A stretch of DNA of 64,000 nucleotides. It comes from Trichomonas vaginalis G3. Taxonomy: Eukaryota > Parabasalia > Trichomonadida > Trichomonadidae. The notes under the pieces are model-generated. The model saw only the letters and a list, made by a program, of their open reading frames with translations, made no database searches and was not told the DNA's origin. Positions 59,067 through 64,000 of this stretch are shown in pieces. The translations under genes were made by a program, and so were the position numbers. Each line of letters begins with the position of its first letter. Positions within the stretch are counted from its first letter, which is position 1. The DNA lies in assembly GCF_026262505.1 (NCBI RefSeq), contig NC_067207.1, forward strand, positions 31,650,082-31,714,081, in the 5' to 3' direction.

Positions 59067-60036
59067 TCAAATATCAAATTGATCATCATTCAACTTGATG
59101 AAGAAGCGGCATGCTACATATTCTTCTTTGCATGATTCGTTCATTGAATTTCTTGTCTTTCGCAATTCAGATATTACACGTTCTACATCTGCTTCACTGC
59201 ACGAAAGTGACATCATCCTTTTTCCAATTGGTCTTATTGCTTTTAGTTGCTTTATGCCATTCATGTACCAAAACTTGCCATCATTTTGAGCAAGATGATG
59301 ACCCTTTATAAGATGGGAATCATCTTGCTCTATGAAGAAATCGTAAGCATCACTCAATTCCTTGCTCTATCGTCTTTATTGATCGTTGGATCAACTGTTG
59401 ATTCGGCAATTGCTCTTTATCTGAGGATTGTTATCATGAATGTGTATAGATCTTTTATCTCTTCATCTACAACATCCCAGACCAAGGAATTCCTCGAACC
59501 ATCGGCATTTGTTTCGGCTGCATGATCTCGTTAAGCATTTGTTCCTCTTCTGCTTGCTGGATCTCTTCATCATGCTCGGCTACCTCGTCAACACATTCTG
59601 TTCGTTCTTCTTCAAGGATTTCGCCGAGTTTCTCAAATGTGATCTCGCGATTGATGATCCTCAGGGAAGGAATCGTTGGGACTTGCACATCTTTCAACTG
59701 CATTATAGGTGGATAGCTTGTCTTTCCTCCAAAACCCTTCTTGTCTCTGATGATCTTCCTTGCTAACGGTGTAAAGCCGAAAGCAAACCGAAGCAAATCA
59801 ATTCTACCATATTCTTTCATATCATTTTTGAATATTGTAGTGATTAATCGGAGAATCTCTTCACCATCTGGCGTTAATCTTCCTGCCATTTCATCCAACA
59901 TCCCTTGGCACTTTTGTATCATCAGGAATGCATAAGCACCCATGGACTTGTTGGATTCCAGCCATAATTGAAGTTGCTTTCTTCTATACGAAAAAAAGAG
60001 ATCTGACGTTGTGTCAGATCTCAGTAAAAGTGACAT
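59067..60036 (-). pseudogene. hAT-like transposase, C-terminal part
   Basis: The frame 60,036-59,467 contains QLQLWLESNKSMGAYAFLMI, then DLLRFAFGFTPLARKIIRD and an acidic stretch. After frame changes around 59,360-59,470, the frame 59,357-59,067 gives SCSEADVERVISELRKTRNS and MNESCKEEYVACRFFIKLND. The last part resembles the hAT C-terminal dimerisation region ('SEa.vERvFS....tR..M....eE...c..fi'). The N-terminal DNA-binding and catalytic parts are missing. It is a broken DNA transposon with the hairpin cluster at 60.07 kb on its 5' side. Confidence 0.45.
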
Positions 60037-60376
60037 TTACATGTCAAAAAATATAATGAGTTTAAGTAATTAAAATTGAGGGTGAGAGTAGTATTTTATG
60101 AAATAATATCTCTCACCCTCCAATTCATCCTATGGCGCCGAAAAAATTTTGGTGAAATGTGGTCGCATTTCACCAAAATTTCTCGGCGCCATATAGAGAA
60201 CTAGAGCCTGTGAGGTACTGATACTATCCATGTACCTCGCAGGCTCTAGTTCCAAGCCAAAATGGCTAAAAATTGCCCGCAATTGTCACATTGCGGGCAA
60301 TTTTTAGCCATTTTGGCTGGGAATTGGAGGGTGAGAGTAGTATTGTATGAAATAATATCTCTCACCCTCCAATTCA
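59998..60376. repeat. Hairpin cluster sharing modules with 16.2 kb and 13.6 kb
   Basis: Hairpins lie at 59,998-60,022, 60,074-60,125, 60,131-60,193, 60,196-60,252, 60,255-60,318 and 60,321-60,376. The second to fourth equal the three modules at 16,185-16,366 in the same order. The fifth has the stem agccaaaatggctaaaaatt. The sixth repeats the second (gaattggagggtgagagtag). The first hairpin plus aaaagtgacatttacatg parallels 13,606-13,657. Stems are 20-28 bp and nearly perfect. Confidence 0.8.
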
Positions 60377-61129
60377 TCCAAAGGCTAATATTTTCTACAT
60401 TTCCATAACATTCATTTCAACGGAAACTCATTCAAAATTCTATATATTTAATTTTTCAATCTTATTCAATTTCATATTCAAAATTAATTTGAATTACATT
60501 CAAAACATTTATACCTTATTAATAACATAATATCATTTGTTATCAATATACCAATTCGGCTGTTCTAATTTTGGATTCCCATTCATAAATTGATCAATCT
60601 ATATTGAAACCTATTCAAATTATTTTCTTATTGATAACATTTTATTTTTATTTGTCTTCAACTATTCATTTATTTTATCATTATTTTTCGATTTTTTTTA
60701 GTTTCAAATTTTTTATTATCTTTATTGTTTTTTATTTTTCTAATTTTTAAAATTTCTGCTTAGAATCTTAATCTCATTTTATTTTTCAATAAAAATTCAT
60801 GTTTACCAATATTCAATCACTTTTCTCGTTCCCCAAATTTTTATTTTATCTTAATCGTTACTAATTTCTAACACATTCTTTTTAAAAATTATTCTGATCG
60901 TAATTTTAATTTCGCCATTGTAGTTATTCACTAATTTTTAGTTCATTGTTGTTTTCTCATTGTCCAATTTTATTTTCTTCACTTTAAAGATTTTTTTAAA
61001 AATTTTACAATTTGAATTCAACTTTTGTGAAAAATATTTTTTCAATAATATCTTTCAAAATTATTTATATTTTCTATATTTTATTCAATTGTTCACAATT
61101 TATTATTTATTCAAAATTCATTCTCCTGG
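60377..61129. other. Strongly AT-rich, pyrimidine-biased DNA
   Basis: No gene is visible in 750 bases. Long T-rich runs on the plus strand dominate. Confidence 0.5.
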
Positions 61130-62270
61130 ATATTTATACCCAAATAGACTTTCACTGGCTAGAGCAATCTCTAACCAGGTTACACCAACATCAAAAGCTA
61201 TCGTTGCTATTGACTAATGTTCCACTCAGCGATGGTACATCACGTAATTGCATTAACAAGTTAACTTACTACAAAAGCCTTCTGTGCTTTCGTCTTATTA
61301 CTATCGAAGAGTTTTACAAGCACTCGTCCAGAGAATTTACAAGTTTATACATATTCCATAATGGAAAATTCTACAATTGCATTGAAGTCTTACCAACAAA
61401 AGATGAGATCTTGTTGAATCGATACTTGGAAGAACAAGAAATTACACAGAGTAATGGTTCTACTCCTCTTAATAGCGCACAACAACAGCTCAGACCCAGC
61501 AATGGTACATCTCCTCTTAGTAGTGCACAACAACAGCTCAGACCCAGCAATGGTACATCTCCTCTTAGTAGTGCACAACAACAGCTCAGACCCAGCAATG
61601 GTACATCTCCTCTTAGTAGTGCACAACAACAGCTCAGACCCAGCAATGGTACATCTCCTCTTAGTAGTGCACAACAGTTAAATCCTCAAGCCACTCCTTC
61701 AAACCAATCATCTGGTACATACAATCAAATTGCTCCTAATCCCATCAGTTCCGATCAATCAAGTCAACGTGCCAATCCTCCTAATCTCAATCTCGTCCGC
61801 ACGACCAGTTTGTTGATATTCCACTTTCCCGTGGTAGACCCAAACAACCAGTTCCTGATGATCTCATGCAGGCCATTCTCAATTTATTCGAACAACATGG
61901 GCGACATGGTATCATCCCCACTTACCTTAGGCTTAATAAAGATATAGCATTCGCCCATGAGCATGAACAAGATTTTGTTCGAATAAAAGATGGCCTGCTT
62001 CCAGTTATGAGCTCAACACAGGACTGGTTTCAGAATGTGCAACGTGACAAGCCTCTCAATCTTATCTCTAAAGAAATCCCCGCTGACATTAATCAAGATG
62101 ATAACCCTACTCCATATGCTATAAATTTACAAAATATCAAATATCTTCCTCTCCCTCTACCTCAGGCTCCATCAAGGCATATGGTCGAAAAGGCTTTTAT
62201 CATTCTTGGATTAACACGTCCACGGGGACCCAAGAGACCTAAATGGAGGACAAGATACGAGTCTAGTTAG
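61130..62270 (+). pseudogene. Unknown protein with 16-residue tandem repeats, broken
   Basis: An open frame without a usable ATG gives YKSLLCFRLITIEEFYKHSS, YIFHNGKFYNCIEVLPTKDE, then five units of SNGTSPLSSAQQQLRP and a Q/N/S/P-rich linker. After a shift near 61,800 a second frame carries RGRPKQPVPDD, LMQAILNLFEQHGRHGIIPT and a basic end, TRPRGPKRPKWRTRY. I do not recognise the family. The N-part is a folded domain, the middle is disordered, and RGRPK is AT-hook-like. It ends 13 bases before the Maverick terminus, so either the element landed at its 3' end or the gene travels with it. Confidence 0.4.
61450..61675 (+). repeat. 48-bp coding tandem repeat, about five copies
   Basis: The unit agcaatggtacatctcctct (first 20 of 48 bases) repeats with almost no change. 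The first copy is more diverged and the last is truncated at cagtta. It encodes SNGTSPLSSAQQQLRP. The length is a multiple of three, so frame is kept. Copy number is likely to vary between strains. Confidence 0.9.
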
Positions 62271-62445
62271 TATACATATCAAGTGTACGGAGGCACTGCG
62301 CGCCTCCTTACCCATTATATGTGAATTTGACACTTTACAAAACCATTAACGTATATTTTACAACACAAACAACAACACTAACCTAACCTTAAATATTTAC
62401 AAAGCCGCCAACCACTTCACCTCACTAATGTAAAAATAAACGTTC

Positions 62446-62766
62446 TCACTTACAAAAGTATTGCAACTCCTCCCATTGCTGTGCTTCACATAACAGCTCA
62501 TAATCTTCTGACTCACTTTCTTCTTCATATAGGTCAAAATCACTGTCAAAATAAATGTTAGTAAGTTTTGACAAAGCTAATGAAACACGTTTACCGTTTG
62601 TATCGTATGCTTGTATAAACTTTCCATTCTTCATTCCTTCATAAACGCTCAAACTAACTTTACCCTTTCTCCCTCGTATCTGATAGAATGTATTTTCACG
62701 AGGAACGAAGAACAAATTCTTGAACTCATGACCGTTGTAGTTTGTTATCTCAATAGTTTTCGTCAT
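62446..62766 (-). CDS. Maverick end gene of unknown function (variable slot, second type)
   Basis: The 106-residue product starts MTKTIEITNYNGHEFKNLFF. It has a small beta-rich core (RGRKGKVSLSVYEGMKNGKF) and an acidic end (DLYEEESESEDYELL). It is unrelated to the 154-residue gene in the same place of the left Maverick and has the opposite orientation relative to the element. The function is unknown. Confidence 0.5.
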   Translation of the reverse strand: MTKTIEITNYNGHEFKNLFFVPRENTFYQIRGRKGKVSLSVYEGMKNGKFIQAYDTNGKRVSLALSKLTNIYFDSDFDLYEEESESEDYELLCEAQQWEELQYFCK

Positions 62767-62870
62767 TTATATAAAAATAAAATAAAAAATAATTTTAAAA
62801 AATAAACTTAAAAATTAATGATATCACCACCCTCACACGTATGAAAACATAGCACAAAAATAAATTTAGG

Positions 62871-62905
62871 TGAAGTGGTGAGATCTCACCTCTTTTTTCA
62901 CCCTG
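62871..62905. promoter_or_regulatory. Palindromic intergenic motif of the Maverick (copy 4)
   Basis: This is the perfect core ggtgagatctcacc with flanking aggtgaagt and ttttttcaccctg, directly after the basic virion gene. It matches copy 3 in the left Maverick, where the core has changed. Confidence 0.55.
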
Positions 62906-63032
62906 TTGAATTCATTGCTTTATAACTCTCTTCCTTGGTTTCTTTTTAGTTGCTTTCTTCACGTCTGTCTCCAACTTGACTGTCTTTCTTCTTCGTCCGT
63001 AATGATACCAGTTACTTCCACCAGTCAATGGG

Positions 63033-63437
63033 TCAAATGGTTTCGTAAGGGTTTCCATACATTCCATAGGGACCATACGGAAGAACTACTGGTGGAGAAG
63101 AAACATTTTCTTTAGTTCCATCGAATCTATTTAAATGCATTGTTTCACCTTTCATCTGGTCATTAAAGTCTTTTGCGTGTTTTGCAAACTCATCGTCCTT
63201 TCCTAAAGCATTTTCTGACTCAGTCGCAACCAAATTGGATGCTTTATTTATGAGTCCTATTTTATTTAATCTTAACTTCTTTGCAACCCAGCCTCCAATC
63301 TTCCCTTTATTTGCATCTAATGTCTTTGAAACCCTTCCTCCACTCATTTTATTTACTGCATCATAAGCTCCAAGTGCTTTTGCTCCAAATGCTAATGCTT
63401 TTGTTCCCATTGCGCCTAAAGCTGCCCAAGCTACCAT
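63033..63437 (-). CDS. Basic glycine/alanine-rich virion-type protein (second Maverick)
   Basis: This is almost identical to the gene at 10,516-11,043 over 130 residues (VAWAALGAMGTKALAFGAKA). The part corresponding to its basic tail is present in the DNA at 62,917-63,032. The gene seems broken near its 3' end. The role is as for the other copy. Confidence 0.6.
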   Translation of the reverse strand: MVAWAALGAMGTKALAFGAKALGAYDAVNKMSGGRVSKTLDANKGKIGGWVAKKLRLNKIGLINKASNLVATESENALGKDDEFAKHAKDFNDQMKGETMHLNRFDGTKENVSSPPVVLPYGPYGMYGNPYETI

Positions 63438-63662
63438 TTACACCATATTAAAATCATCTCTCTTCAATATTATCTCATAAAAGTTCTCGTTACTGGAGAA
63501 AGTCAATGAAACATAAGCGTTCTCACGGGCTTCGCCCTCACCGCTTTGCGGTCTATCTAACTTCTTTCTTATCTCATCTATACGCTTCAAAATGTCTGAA
63601 CAATTGCTAACATCTTCTACAACAGTTATTTCATCATGAATGACCTTCAAGAACAAGCTCAT
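63438..63662 (-). CDS. Small Maverick protein (second copy)
   Basis: This 74-residue product differs from that at 10,291-10,515 by about one residue. The same two mini hairpins lie in the coding sequence. It abuts its neighbours on both sides. Confidence 0.6.
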   Translation of the reverse strand: MSLFLKVIHDEITVVEDVSNCSDILKRIDEIRKKLDRPQSGEGEARENAYVSLTFSSNENFYEIILKRDDFNMV

Positions 63663-63983
63663 TTAATATGCTATTAAAATCATCTCAATAATGAGTCCAT
63701 CCTTTCCGTCTTTTGGTAGCACAACATCTTTCATTGAAGAAGGTTCGACAAGTCTTATGTTAAACTTACTGACAAAGTTTGTTATACTATAATGCTTCGG
63801 CGGCGAATACATGTAGTTTGAAAGACATAATATAGATTCTTCAGCAAATTCACTTATACTGGATTTTATAACAATGTTCTCACGAGACCAAATACCACCA
63901 ATTGACAATCTTGTAAGCAATCCTGCTGAACCTTCTACTGTAAACGTCGATGGTAACATTCCACGAAGGTCATCTATTGACAT
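63663..63983 (-). CDS. Maverick virion-type protein segment (second copy, cut by window edge)
   Basis: This matches the C-terminal 106 residues of the product at 9,748-10,290 (SIDDLRGMLPSTFTVEGSAG). The upstream part of the gene lies beyond the window. Confidence 0.6.
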   Translation of the reverse strand: MSIDDLRGMLPSTFTVEGSAGLLTRLSIGGIWSRENIVIKSSISEFAEESILCLSNYMYSPPKHYSITNFVSKFNIRLVEPSSMKDVVLPKDGKDGLIIEMILIAY

Positions 63984-64000
63984 CGTTGAGTCACTGTATT

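Larger units (their letters stand above)
62283..64000. mobile_element. Maverick/Polinton element, second copy, inverted, partial
   Basis: The terminus (ggcactgcgcgcctcc and following) and the non-coding end match the left Maverick inverted. The gene order from 62,900 to 64,000 mirrors 9,970-11,050 with only scattered base changes, which points to a very recent common source. The window ends inside the element. The visible part has about one break. Confidence 0.9.

Noticed and set aside
61371-61681. Repetitive frames in other registers and on the minus strand
   Set aside because: They are shadows of the 48-bp coding repeat. Only the SNGTSPLSSAQQQLRP register links to non-repetitive protein-like sequence on both sides.

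Overview
The window looks like a piece of the nuclear genome of a parabasalid protist, most probably Trichomonas vaginalis or a close relative. The grounds are AT-rich DNA with mostly intronless genes, Inr-like TCAYTTT start signals or a CCTTT (M5-like) signal a few bases before several ATGs, two Maverick/Polinton copies, BspA-like leucine-rich repeat fragments, and families known from this organism (a zinc-ribbon NAD-dependent epimerase, a tail-anchored p23/TPR protein resembling the hydrogenosomal receptor Tom36/Tom46, a compact protein kinase). No introns, tRNAs or rRNAs were found. The species call is inference.

Layout. 1-11,880: the terminal half of a Maverick (KilA-N, T5orf172, integrase, fibre-like, capsid-like and packaging-ATPase genes), running off the left edge. 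11,880-19,510: repeat-rich host DNA with a broken USP7-like gene, a fragmented pogo-type transposase, a striking 1-kb array of about 15 consecutive hairpins, and several 110-124 bp tandem repeats. 20,700-23,900: an RRM protein and a VPS9-like protein. 24,200-24,800: more hairpin-rich tandem repeats. 25,600-29,650: a coiled-coil protein, a nucleoside-transporter relic and a frameshifted epimerase. 30,330-31,570: a 1.24-kb perfect-looking palindrome, with a second, reduced copy at 56.6-57.2 kb. 31,900-38,300: a broken surface protein, two related ectodomain-like genes and a Tudor-like gene with an internal stop. 39,290-56,410: a gene-dense host block (PH-RasGAP, coiled-coil protein, ribosomal protein S26, BspA fragments, GT-C mannosyltransferase, Tom36-like receptor, protein kinase, TMEM86/YhhN, SCAR/WAVE, HYLS1, coiled-coil protein, nitroreductase). 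57,200-62,270: relics, a hAT-like transposase fragment, a second hairpin cluster and a broken gene with 48-bp repeats. 62,283-64,000: the end of a second Maverick in opposite orientation, almost identical to the first where they overlap.

Functional themes. Several host genes point to the cytoskeleton and basal bodies (SCAR/WAVE, HYLS1, coiled-coil proteins), small-GTPase control (RasGAP, VPS9-like) and the hydrogenosome (Tom36-like). The feature least explained by known families is the modular hairpin array at 13,638-14,655. It is bounded by a short inverted repeat and built from a few hairpin types reused with different but still complementary stems. Relatives of its modules lie at 16.2 kb and 60.1 kb, in both cases on the 5' side of a transposase relic.
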